A stretch of 64,000 nt of DNA, taken from assembly GCA_964532155.1 (NCBI GenBank), contig CAZHGN010000002.1, positions 19,041-83,040 on the forward strand, given 5' to 3'. The stretch's first letter is position 1; each line of letters begins with the position of its first letter. This document shows positions 40,343 through 49,758 of this stretch, piece by piece. The notes under the pieces were generated by a model, which worked only from the letters and a program-made list of their open reading frames with translations, did not search any database and was not told the origin of the DNA. The position numbers and the translations under genes are program-made. The DNA comes from HGM11416 sp964532155. Its GTDB lineage: Bacteria > Bacillota > Clostridia > Christensenellales > Borkfalkiaceae.

Positions 40343-42809
40343 AATCGATCCTAAAGAAACAGGATGGTTCTTTGACCTTACAGAGCCTTGGTCGGAATTC
40401 GGCGCTTTAAAAGCGGTAACCCTTGTTTGTGGCGAAACTCAAGTCGATATAACCGAGTATGCCGAGCATGTAGCCGAAGGCTCTTCTAACGGAATCGGCT
40501 TTACAAGCCTTTCAGAGTACATAACCGAGGCTATGTACAACAAGAGCGCAACGCTGAAGATCGAGTTTAACGTCGGCGAAGATAACGTTGCTAAGTTCGA
40601 TTATAATGTCGGTATCGGCGACGTAAACATAGCCGTAACACTTGACAAAGCACGTCAAGACGTTATTTTGGCGGATAGCACGGGAGCAAAGACTACTTTC
40701 ACTTTGGATCTCGGCGATTATGGTGCCGAAGACTGCACTTTAACAAAAGTTACGTACGGTTCAGTCGCGCTTGACGTAACCGAAGACGGAAAAGTAACTA
40801 TAACGGACGCCCTCAAGAACGCTACGCACGGCGAGGCAAACCTTTTGGCTGTTGTTTCTAAAGAAAGAACCGTTTACTCGATCACCGTTCCCGTAACGAT
40901 CGTAACCGAAACTTTCTCTACTGTTGATGCTATCATTGCTAATATAGGTTATCACGTTTCCGCATCCGGCGAAACGCACAAGGGGAAATATTATACTCTT
41001 GCCGACAATATTAGTTATTCCGGCAGCTATGCTTGTTATAAACAAGATACTACCGATGCAATAGGCGCTCAAGGAAACAACAACGGTTTTGCCGGCACGT
41101 TTGACGGAAGAAATTATACGATTACCGGCGGTAATATGTACGGTGGCGGATTATTTGGTGCTCTGAGCAACGCAACTATAAAAAATATCAAATTCGTTAA
41201 CGTGAACTTGGTAGGAGTAAACAGAACGCTCATTGCGGCTTCGATTTGGAATTCCATGTTGGAAAATATTTCAATAACTGCAAGTGCGAACAAGGTAGAC
41301 GTTCCGGTTCCTCAGTACTATTTTGGTGTAATTGCAAGCGGACACTGTAACGGTGTTACTTTAAAAGATATTAGCATAGACTTAGGTGCATCTTCCGTTC
41401 CTTGGATTTTTGGTAGGGGTAGCGGTAACGGAACCTCAAGCAACTACACGTTCAATAACGTCCAAATAAAAGCAGCCTCTATTCTTTGCTTGGGCGAGAG
41501 TTCTGAGACCGGAGCTGCAAGACTTTATTTCAACCAAGTACCCGGCGTTAAGTTTAACTTCAGCGGTTCTTCAATCACCGCACCTGCCGGCACCGAGATC
41601 GATCCTAAGGCAGAAAACTTCGAGTTTGCACTTTCCGATCCGTGGAGCAAATTCACTGCTGTAAAATCTGTTTCCATCGTTCTTGGCGATAATGCACCTG
41701 TCGTTTTAGAAGTGTCCGATATTAGCATTACTACCGACGGTAAACTTAAATTTTCCGGCATTAAAGATCAGCTAACCACTGAAATGTACAACGAAACCGT
41801 AACCCTTAAGATCGAGTTTGACGTCGGCGAAGATAACGTTGCTAAGTTCGATTATAAGGTCAGCGTTGGCGACGTAAACGTAGAAGCAAAACTCACAGAT
41901 CGTCAAGACGTTATCTTGAAGGATAGTACAGGGGCAAAGACTACGTTCACTCTGAATCTTGGTGATTACGCAGGCGGTACGCTTGGCGACGTAAGATGTG
42001 GAACGAACGTGCTTGAAAAAGCCGCCGACGGCAGTATTAAAACCGACGCGTTGCAGAACGTTACTCACGGCGAAACCAATCTCACCGCAGTCGTGACCAA
42101 GGACGGAGTTATTTACACGCTTACCGTTCCCGTAACGATCGTAACCGAAACTTTCTCTAATGTTCGCACGATAATTGATACTATAGGGTACAAGAGTACC
42201 GATTCCGGCAAGACGCATGAAGGGAAATATTATACGCTCGCAGGAGATGTTAGTTATAGTGAAAGTTATAGCGGAAATATTCAACAAACGGGCTTAGGTA
42301 ACGGCTTTGCAGGCACTTTCGACGGAAGAGATTATACGATTACCGGTGGAAAAATGTACGGCGGCGGATTATTCGGTTCTTTAGAGGGCGCAACCATTAA
42401 AAACATTAAGTTTGTTAATATTGATCCTGTTGGTATAAACAGCACGCTTATAGCAGGCTCGGCATTTAACACTACGTTCGAAAACATTAGTATTAAAACG
42501 TCAATATCGGTTACAGTTACTGGTAACGAATCGGATTTCGTTTTCTTCGGCGTTATTTCAAGTCATAGAGCTGCAAATCTTACCCTTAAAGATGTTTCTG
42601 TCGATATGGGTGAATCCGAAATTCCTTGGATATTCGGTAAGGGCTGGGATAATGCGTCCGCAAGCAATAGTTTCACTTGCGAAAACGTCGTTATAAATCT
42701 TAAATCGCTTAAATGCCTTACAATGAATTCTAATAGTGATGGTTTAATGATTGCCAACAATGCGGTTACCGGCATAACGGTTAACGAATCGAGCAAAACA
42801 GAAGGCTAA
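40288..42809 (+). CDS. Lipoprotein with beta-helix-like modules, C-terminal part
   Basis: Continuation of the 38320 gene; merged length is about 1444 residues. The frame is open from the gap edge (an ATG at 40533 is not a true start). It carries the end of module 1, all of module 2 and a shortened module 3. Modules begin at RQDV sequences (DNA 39268, 40653, 41901), spaced 410 and 416 codons apart. Each has GAKTTFTLDLGDY or similar, VPVTIVTETFS, GKYYTLA, FAGTFDGR-YTITGG, YGGGLFG and IKNIKFV. Stretches of DNA are identical between modules, so duplication was recent or is kept alike by gene conversion. No wall-anchoring signal is seen at the C-terminus. Confidence 0.8.
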
Positions 42810-42854
42810 CGACCTAACAGCCAAAGCGGCTTTAGGGTAGGCTAACGACCTAAC
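42803..42854 (+). repeat. 16-bp direct repeat spanning the lipoprotein stop
   Basis: AGGCTAACGACCTAAC occurs at 42803-42818 (including the TAA stop) and 42839-42854, 36 bp apart, separated by AGCC-aaa-GCGGCT. Confidence 0.6.
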
Positions 42855-42889
42855 GGCAAAAGGGTTAACAAAGTAACAAAAACAAATGC

Positions 42890-42960
42890 AAGGGGCTGCC
42901 CCTTAAGTCGGCAGCCCCTTAAAAAAAACGAGGGGCTACTTTTAAATTCGGCAGCCCCTT
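42890..42960 (+). other. Two related hairpins before the solute-binding protein gene
   Basis: AAGGGGCTGCC...GGCAGCCCCTT (42890-42920) is a perfect 11-bp stem. A second, weaker copy AGGGGCT...AGCCCCT (42931-42959) follows and shares the arm GGCAGCCCCTT. Each is followed by A-runs, not T-runs. Such structures between operon genes often set relative mRNA levels by blocking exonucleases (inference). Confidence 0.6.
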
Positions 42961-42988
42961 AAAATAAAAACGATAAAAGGTGAACAAG

Positions 42989-44686
42989 ATGAAAAAAGGC
43001 AAAACAAAACTTTTAGCATTAGGGCTTGCGACTGTGCTTTCTTTGGGAATGTTCGCGGCTTGCGGCAACGGCGATATCGGTCAGGAAGCGGGTAATTCTT
43101 CCTCCAAAGTAACCGAAATTTCCTTCCGTCAATGGGGTGGTACTGCTTCCAACAGCGATTGGCTTAAGAATGCAATCAACCGCTTTACCGCGCTCAAGGC
43201 GAACGAGTCTTACGAAGATGGCAAAACGGGCGTAAAAATAACGACGGCAACAACCAAGGCTAACGAATATGCGAGCAGTTTGCCCGAATACGACATACTT
43301 CTCGACGAAAACGTCGCCAACGTTTATAATATGCAAACGCGCGGACTTCTCGCCGACATAAGCGACGTCGTCGGAAAACTCGAAAGCAAGATCGAGCCCC
43401 AACTCCTTCCCAAACTCAAGGGCGCAGACGGCAAGTATTACGCTCTTCCGCACTATACTTACGACGTAGGTATTTCTTATAACATAGACGTTTTCAAAAC
43501 GAATAACCTCTATATTGCCGCTCCCGGCGAAACTAACGTAAGAGCATATAAGAGTAGCCTTGCTGAAAATTCCGTTAACTTTGTTTTAAACGAAAACGTT
43601 AAAAAATCGTGCGGCCCCGACGGAAAGACGGGTACTTACGACGACGGTCTGCCTTCCTCGCTCGAAGAGTTTATCGTTCTTTGCGATTACATTAAAACTC
43701 AAAAAGGTTTTAATCCGTTCGCACTCAACACCATAGACGAGGGCGCGGGTTATGCGTTCATGCTTATAGAGGCTTTGTGGTCGGGTATGGTCGGAACAAA
43801 CGCTATGAAGGCGGCTACTTGTAACTTTACAAATACCGCGGTAGAGGTCGTAAAGGACGGCGCGCTTTCTTTCGACGGCACCTTCCTTAGTACCGGCATT
43901 AAAGCGCCTAAAACCGAAACGATTACCATAAGCGAAGAAAACGGATATAAGATGTACGATATGTCCGCTCGTTATTACGCGCTTTCTTTCCTCGAACTTG
44001 CGAACAAACAAGGTTGGTTTAAAAACGAAAACTTGACCAACCTCAAAGCCCAAGAATATTTCGTTCTCGGCGAATACAACGGCGATTCTAAGGATAGATG
44101 CGCAATGCTCGTAGACTCTTCTTATTGGTACGGTGAAGCGGTCGCGGCGGGTACTATCGCTAAATTCACAACGGCGTCGGGCGGCGATGAACCTAAAGTC
44201 AGCATTATGCCCACTCCCACTCAACTTCTCGGTCAGGTAACCGAGAATAACGGCAAAGCACCCACTATTATCGATACCACTTCAACCCTTTTCGTCAATA
44301 AGCGCGTTGAAAAGAATCCCGGTCAGTTTAGGGCGATAAAAGAGTTCATCGAATTCCTTTACAGCGATGCGGAACTTAAAGCTTTCACCGAAACGAGCAA
44401 ACTCACGATTAACATGGATTACGACTACGATGAAACTAAGCTCGGCGAGTTTTATAAAGGCGTTCTCGCTATCGAAACTGCGGCAGGGGATAAGGTATAT
44501 ACCGCATCCGAAAACTCAAAATATTTGAAGAACAGAGAGTCGTTCTCCCTCATTTGGGGCGGAAAACTCAACTATTTCGGAAACTATCATAACGGTTCTT
44601 ACGCCGCGTTGAAGGGCGGAATGACCGCTGAGCAAATTTTTGAAACTACCAGAAGAACTCAGACCGAGTGGGAACAAATGGCATAA
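42989..44686 (+). CDS. ABC sugar transporter, extracellular solute-binding lipoprotein (family 1)
   Basis: A 565-residue binding protein. Lipoprotein signal MKKGKTKLLALGLATVLSLG ends in the lipobox FAAC, followed by a Ser-rich linker. The mature part has the family 1 pattern: ITEISFRQWGG-type strand, DILLDENVANVYNMQTRGLLADIS, YYALPHYTYDVGISYNIDVF (split) and the C-terminal lobe with FVNKRVEKNPGQFRAIKEFIEFLYS. Such proteins deliver oligosaccharides to MalFG-like permeases, which follow at once. It is longer than the typical 420-450 residues, which may fit a larger ligand. ATG 42989 has AAAGGTG 6 nt upstream; a GTG at 42980 overlaps that site. Confidence 0.92.
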   Translation: MKKGKTKLLALGLATVLSLGMFAACGNGDIGQEAGNSSSKVTEISFRQWGGTASNSDWLKNAINRFTALKANESYEDGKTGVKITTATTKANEYASSLPEYDILLDENVANVYNMQTRGLLADISDVVGKLESKIEPQLLPKLKGADGKYYALPHYTYDVGISYNIDVFKTNNLYIAAPGETNVRAYKSSLAENSVNFVLNENVKKSCGPDGKTGTYDDGLPSSLEEFIVLCDYIKTQKGFNPFALNTIDEGAGYAFMLIEALWSGMVGTNAMKAATCNFTNTAVEVVKDGALSFDGTFLSTGIKAPKTETITISEENGYKMYDMSARYYALSFLELANKQGWFKNENLTNLKAQEYFVLGEYNGDSKDRCAMLVDSSYWYGEAVAAGTIAKFTTASGGDEPKVSIMPTPTQLLGQVTENNGKAPTIIDTTSTLFVNKRVEKNPGQFRAIKEFIEFLYSDAELKAFTETSKLTINMDYDYDETKLGEFYKGVLAIETAAGDKVYTASENSKYLKNRESFSLIWGGKLNYFGNYHNGSYAALKGGMTAEQIFETTRRTQTEWEQMA

Positions 44687-44691
44687 GGCAT

Positions 44692-45660
44692 ATGGATATG
44701 GTAAACGGCTTACAAGCGAAAAAATCGATTTTCAAAAATAGAGCCAGACGGAAACAGCTGGGATTTTACTTGCTGTTCTTGGCGTTTCCTATTTTGCACT
44801 TTTTGGTTTTTTACGTATATATAAACTTCAACTCGTTCCTTCTTGCGTTTAGGGAATATTTCGTAGACGAAGAATTGTTTACGTTGACTTTTAAGGGAGC
44901 GGGATTCGATAATTTCGTGCAGGGCTTTAAGGTGCTTGCCGACAATTCGAGCGCTATATGGAATTCGCTTATGATGCTTGCCATACAGCTGTTTATCACG
45001 ACTCCGCTTGCGCTTTTGTTCTCGTTCTACATTTATAAAAAACGCCCCGGAACGGAATTTTTCCGCGTAATGCTATTCTTGCCCTCTATTTTGTCGGCGG
45101 TCGTATTCGGATTGCTATATCAATACATATCCAACGACGTATTCGCTTGGGTTTCGACCGAAGTGTTCAATGCGGAGAAGTCGGTGAAATTTCTTGCCGA
45201 CGCCGATACTATGGTTTGGGCGGTAATAGTGTTCAATATCCTTATGGGCTTCGGTATAAGCGTTTTGACTTACTCCGGAACGATGAGCGGAATTAATATT
45301 TCGCTCATCGAGTCCGCAGAACTCGACGGTTGTACCCCTTTTCAAGAGTTCATTAGTATAGTAATACCCATGATTTGGCCCACGGTAGTTACCTTTATGA
45401 TCGTTTCGTTCTCAAGGGTATTTACCGAGCAATGGCAGGTTCTTACCATTTTAAAGCGTAACCCGCTGCAAGCCGAAAACCTCGGGTATTTCCTCTTTAC
45501 GAGGGCTATGGACGGCGACTTTTATATCCCGAGCGGAGAAACCAATAACGTTTCTTATTCGGTTATGTCGGCAATAGGTCTTATACTTACGGCTATCGTA
45601 TTGCCGCTCACGCTCGTTATGCGTTGGGCGCTCAATAAATACGGGCCTAAGGCGGATTAA
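44692..45660 (+). CDS. ABC sugar transporter permease (MalF/UgpA-like)
   Basis: A 322-residue permease with about six membrane segments: FYLLFLAFPILHFLVFYVYI, SLMMLAIQLFITTPLALLFSFY, VMLFLPSILSAVVFGLLYQYI and others (given in part). The cytoplasmic EAA-type loop is ESAELDGCTPFQEFISIVIPMI, the contact with the ATPase. It starts 5 nt after the binding-protein gene; ATG 44692 is used, and ATG 44698 fits the AAGG spacing slightly better. It pairs with the next permease. No ATP-binding subunit is encoded in the operon. Confidence 0.92.
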   Translation: MDMVNGLQAKKSIFKNRARRKQLGFYLLFLAFPILHFLVFYVYINFNSFLLAFREYFVDEELFTLTFKGAGFDNFVQGFKVLADNSSAIWNSLMMLAIQLFITTPLALLFSFYIYKKRPGTEFFRVMLFLPSILSAVVFGLLYQYISNDVFAWVSTEVFNAEKSVKFLADADTMVWAVIVFNILMGFGISVLTYSGTMSGINISLIESAELDGCTPFQEFISIVIPMIWPTVVTFMIVSFSRVFTEQWQVLTILKRNPLQAENLGYFLFTRAMDGDFYIPSGETNNVSYSVMSAIGLILTAIVLPLTLVMRWALNKYGPKAD

Positions 45661-45670
45661 AGGAGAGATT

Positions 45671-46696
45671 ATGGCTAAGATTAAGAATAACAATTCCCGT
45701 AAAAAATCCGTCAGTCCGCTGTTTATAGTGCTTGGTATAGTACTTATAGTATATTCCCTCATCATGATATTCATGTTGCTTTGGGGATTGAACACTTCGC
45801 TTAAAAGCGATACGGATTACTGCAACAGACACAATGTGTTAGGCTTGCCGTTTTTGGGCGAGGGATTAGGAAGCAGTCGCAACGAATTTCTTCATTTGGG
45901 CAATTACAAGCTCGTAATACAAAACTTGAAATATCAAGTGGGGTTCGAGTATTATAGGGGGGATACTTTAGTCCATCGCACCACGATGACCAACTTCGGC
46001 GTTATGATGGGGGCGCAGACGGTAGAAGACCTTAAATACGAGTATTTTCCCGATTTAATAGTAAACACCCTCGTTTACGTCGGCGGTTGTGCGCTCGTGG
46101 CTTCTTTCGTGCCCGCGCTCACGGCTTATCTGACGGCTAAATACGATTTTAAACTCAGCGGAATTATCTTTATCGTTTACACGATGATGATGTGCATGCC
46201 GATCGTCGGAAACCAGCCCTCTCAGCTCGCGTTTTTTAAAGCGACCGGGCTATACGACACGATGTTCGGTATAATACTCCAATGGGCGAGCGGTGCCGGT
46301 ATGTATTATTTCGTTTTCTACGCATACTTTAAAGGTCTTCCCGAAACCTATCGAGAGGCGGCGTCGATAGACGGCGCAAGCGAAACGAGAATAATGTTCT
46401 CCATTTATTTTCCGCTTGCGATAAAAATGATCATGACGGTATTTCTGATTCAGTTCGTTTCACTTTGGAACGACTATCAATATCCTCTTATATTCTTACC
46501 CACGAAGCCGACTTTGGCAACTGCGGTATATTACATGACTAACCTTGCAAACGGAACGCCGGAAGCAAGAGCGTTTGCCGAGGCTCCCGCAAAAATGGCG
46601 GCGAGCATGGTACTTGCCATTCCCGTTCTCATACTCTTTATCTTTGCCAAAAACAAGCTGATGGGAGATATTTCTCTCGGCGGCATTAAAGAATAA
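45671..46696 (+). CDS. ABC sugar transporter permease (MalG/UgpE-like)
   Basis: A 341-residue permease with six membrane segments. The first is LFIVLGIVLIVYSLIMIFML; then comes an unusually long loop of about 90 residues before segment 2 (LIVNTLVYVGGCALVASF). The EAA loop is REAASIDGASETRIMFSIYF. QFVSLWNDYQYPLIFL near the end is typical for MalG-like proteins. GGAGAG precedes the ATG; it begins 10 nt after the first permease. Together they form the channel for the sugar taken up by the upstream lipoprotein. Confidence 0.93.
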   Translation: MAKIKNNNSRKKSVSPLFIVLGIVLIVYSLIMIFMLLWGLNTSLKSDTDYCNRHNVLGLPFLGEGLGSSRNEFLHLGNYKLVIQNLKYQVGFEYYRGDTLVHRTTMTNFGVMMGAQTVEDLKYEYFPDLIVNTLVYVGGCALVASFVPALTAYLTAKYDFKLSGIIFIVYTMMMCMPIVGNQPSQLAFFKATGLYDTMFGIILQWASGAGMYYFVFYAYFKGLPETYREAASIDGASETRIMFSIYFPLAIKMIMTVFLIQFVSLWNDYQYPLIFLPTKPTLATAVYYMTNLANGTPEARAFAEAPAKMAASMVLAIPVLILFIFAKNKLMGDISLGGIKE

Positions 46697-46713
46697 TTCA
46701 CAAGGAGGAAAGG

Positions 46714-49700
46714 ATGAAAAAATCATTAACAAAAAAACTGCTTTTATGTATAATGGCTGCCGTTACGGTTTCCGCTTCGGTATATGCCGGCGTTTCACTC
46801 GGCAATAGCCAAACAGTTTTGGCGGACACGGCGGCGATTATATTCGAAAGCCTAAAAACAAGCTATTCCGCGGGGGAGAAAATGGAAATTCCCGACACCG
46901 CGAAAATCAATTATAACGGCGAACTTTTGGCGGTTGAAAAAAGTTACGTCGTAAAGCCCGACGGCAACGCGCTCGTCGGAAAAACCTTTGACTTGGACAC
47001 AATCGGAGAATATACTCTCGTTTTCGAATCGACGAAAGACGGAAAAAAGGTCTCCGCTAAACAGACGTTTAAGGTTCTTAAGCAGTTCTACACCGTAACC
47101 GGCGATTCAACCGTTTATTACGGCGATTTGAACGCGCAATTTGCAAAAGAGGGAATGGAAAAAGGTATCGTCGCGGAACTTGCCGAGGGCGCAACCCTGA
47201 GTTTTGCCGAGCCTATCAACGTTATCGGTAAACCGGGCGAAAGGCACAATTTGTTTACCTTTAACCTCGTAAGAGCAGACGCCGCCGTTAACTACCTCAG
47301 CATTCGCATAGTGGACTGCTACGATCCCGAAATCGAATTAGATATCCAATATTGGAGAAGAATAAATCAAGAAACTTACCTCAACGCAGGACCCAAGGGC
47401 GGCGGTTTGGTAGGTCTTAGTGAAAACACTTCCGGTCAATACGCCATCGGCGACAGAGTTTATTCAAGAGGTATATTCGGCGCCGTTCCTACCGGCGCGT
47501 GGGATCACGGCAATGGCAAGATTACCTATAACAACATTACCATATCGCTCGAGTATACCGAGGACGGCAAGATCAGAATTTGGTCGCGTACCCCCGATGT
47601 TTCGAGAGAATATCAACTCGTAACCGAAATCAACAACGATAAACTTTACGGCACGACTTTCCCCGGCTTCACGACGGGCGAGGCTATGCTTTCGATAACG
47701 GCGACCGGATTTAGCGGCGTTTCGACCGCTCGCGTTGAGTTCGGCGATATTCAAGGTAAGAGAAACGATGATTTGAATACTTTCGGCGAATACGTCGAAA
47801 GCAAGAAACCCGACATCGTTCCGGCAAACCAAACCGACGTTAAGATCGTCGCCGGCATAGAAACTAAGGTTCCCGAAGCTATAGCGTACGACGCAAGCGG
47901 ACTTAAGAGAGCCGTCGACTATACCGTTTGGTATAACTACGCCAGCCCTTCGACAAGGAGAACGATTGCCGTCAAGAACGGCAAGTTCACTCCGACATCT
48001 CTCGGAACGTACACGATAGAATACAGAGCGGAAGACGTTTACGGAAACAAGCAAACCAAACTGTTAGACCTTATCGCCGTAAAGACGGCGACGAGCGGAA
48101 TTTCCATTGACGTCGACGAGGTGAAAAGCGCAAATATCGGCTCCGAAGTCGATTTGAGCAAGTATACGGTAAATTCGCTCTGTCAAAACCCGACGGTTGC
48201 CGTAACCATTACCGCGCCGAGCGGAAGAGTAGCGGATATAACTAAATCCGCGTCTAATTATTCGATAAACGAAATCGGCGACTATAAAGTAAAATATACT
48301 TATTCGGACGCTTTCTATAGCGGCGAATACGAATACACGATTACTTCCGTTTTCGGCGGAAAAGCCATTTTCGAAAAGAACGCCGTTCCCGTACCCGAAT
48401 ATTTCATCGCGGGGGCGACCTATTCGGTAGAGGACGTTAAAGCGTATACTTACAGCGGAAGCAACAAGCAGGCTGTAGAACTCAAGGCTTACGCCAGTTA
48501 CGACGGCGGTGCTTACGAGGCGATCTCTCAAGAAGAGTTCACCGTAAGAAATGCAGCTACCCTCAAAATTAAACTCGTAACGAAAGACGACGAAACGATC
48601 GCTATCGAAAGTTCGACGGCGAAAATCGTCGACGTCGGATACGGAACAGCTAATTTCGACGTTGCAAAATACTTCGTCGGCGACTTTACCGGCGTTGCCC
48701 AAAGCGGTTCGAGCACGTTTACGGCGACTAAAGGCGGCAACCCCTCGATGGAATTCATCAATCCGTTGCTTCTGTCTAAGTTCTCGTTTGCATTTAATGT
48801 AGATAAAGACGCTTCCGTTTTGGGGCTCGATTTAATCTTTACCGATTATTACGACAGAACCAAAACGGCTGTAATCGCCTTGAACGAAGGCGACGGCGAG
48901 GCGAAAAACGCTACGATTAAAGGCATTTCGTCTCCTCTTACGGCAAGCTGGAAGGGTAAAGAGACTGCAATTTCTTACGACGGCGGCAAGGTGGAAATCG
49001 ACGGAGTTCCCACCGCCGTAGACTTCGGCTTTACTTCCGATTTGGCTTTGTTCGAGGTTCGCGCAAGGTCGGCAACCACGGACTTTGCTCTTAACGTCTT
49101 ATCGGTTTGCAACCAGCCTTTCGGTAAGCAGTGGAGCGACGAGGCAAGTCCGCTTATTTCGGCTGAGCTTCCCGCCATACTTGCTCTTATTAACGAAGAG
49201 TTCGTTACCGGCATACCGCAAGTGGCAGACGTTTTGTCGCCCTCGGCAAAAAAGAACTGCTTACTCACGGTAACGTTTACGAAGTTTAACGAAACTTCGC
49301 CCTCGACTCATAAAGACGTAACCGGCAAAACGCTTTCTAACGTTTCTGCCAACGTTAATTATACCGTTAAATTCTCCGAATACGGTTGCTACGTCTTCAC
49401 TTATAACTATACGGACGGTGCGGGTAGAAGAGGTAGACTGCAACAGCTCGTTTATGTTTACGACCTCGTTGCTCCGACCATCGAGTTTAAGCAGAAACCG
49501 AACGCGACGATCGGCGTTGCAGTCGGCAGTCAAATAACTCCGTTAGAGGTAGTCGTACGCGATAACCTTACCAAAACGGAAGACCTCGAAATTTGGGCAG
49601 TCGTGTACGATGCGAGAGGAAGATTTATCTCGGCGACCACGGAGGGCACCTTCGTTCTTAAAGAAAAGGGCACTTATACCGTTTATATCCACTGCAAGGA

Positions 49701-49749
49701 CGAAAACGGTAACGCGGCTAACGTAAAATACGAAGTATATGCGGGGTGA
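46714..49749 (+). CDS. Large secreted protein with Ig-like repeats
   Basis: A 1011-residue exported protein, not recognised as a named family. Signal peptide: KKLLLCIMAAVTVSASVYAG with cleavage near ADTAA (about residue 38). The remainder is beta-rich with repeated bacterial Ig/cadherin-like units, visible as IGEYTLVFESTKDGKKV, LGTYTIEYRAEDVYGNKQT, IGDYKVKYTYSDAFYSGEY, YGCYVFTYNYTDGAGRRG and KGTYTVYIHCKDENGNAANV. Residues about 170-350 (NLFTFNLVRADAAVNYLSIRI and onward) may be a lectin-like jelly roll, with a second similar block at about 660-800. No LPXTG, GW or S-layer anchor is seen. GGAGG precedes the ATG. Position suggests a surface glycan-binding role. Confidence 0.8.
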   Translation: MKKSLTKKLLLCIMAAVTVSASVYAGVSLGNSQTVLADTAAIIFESLKTSYSAGEKMEIPDTAKINYNGELLAVEKSYVVKPDGNALVGKTFDLDTIGEYTLVFESTKDGKKVSAKQTFKVLKQFYTVTGDSTVYYGDLNAQFAKEGMEKGIVAELAEGATLSFAEPINVIGKPGERHNLFTFNLVRADAAVNYLSIRIVDCYDPEIELDIQYWRRINQETYLNAGPKGGGLVGLSENTSGQYAIGDRVYSRGIFGAVPTGAWDHGNGKITYNNITISLEYTEDGKIRIWSRTPDVSREYQLVTEINNDKLYGTTFPGFTTGEAMLSITATGFSGVSTARVEFGDIQGKRNDDLNTFGEYVESKKPDIVPANQTDVKIVAGIETKVPEAIAYDASGLKRAVDYTVWYNYASPSTRRTIAVKNGKFTPTSLGTYTIEYRAEDVYGNKQTKLLDLIAVKTATSGISIDVDEVKSANIGSEVDLSKYTVNSLCQNPTVAVTITAPSGRVADITKSASNYSINEIGDYKVKYTYSDAFYSGEYEYTITSVFGGKAIFEKNAVPVPEYFIAGATYSVEDVKAYTYSGSNKQAVELKAYASYDGGAYEAISQEEFTVRNAATLKIKLVTKDDETIAIESSTAKIVDVGYGTANFDVAKYFVGDFTGVAQSGSSTFTATKGGNPSMEFINPLLLSKFSFAFNVDKDASVLGLDLIFTDYYDRTKTAVIALNEGDGEAKNATIKGISSPLTASWKGKETAISYDGGKVEIDGVPTAVDFGFTSDLALFEVRARSATTDFALNVLSVCNQPFGKQWSDEASPLISAELPAILALINEEFVTGIPQVADVLSPSAKKNCLLTVTFTKFNETSPSTHKDVTGKTLSNVSANVNYTVKFSEYGCYVFTYNYTDGAGRRGRLQQLVYVYDLVAPTIEFKQKPNATIGVAVGSQITPLEVVVRDNLTKTEDLEIWAVVYDARGRFISATTEGTFVLKEKGTYTVYIHCKDENGNAANVKYEVYAG

Positions 49750-49758
49750 TAAAAGGAT

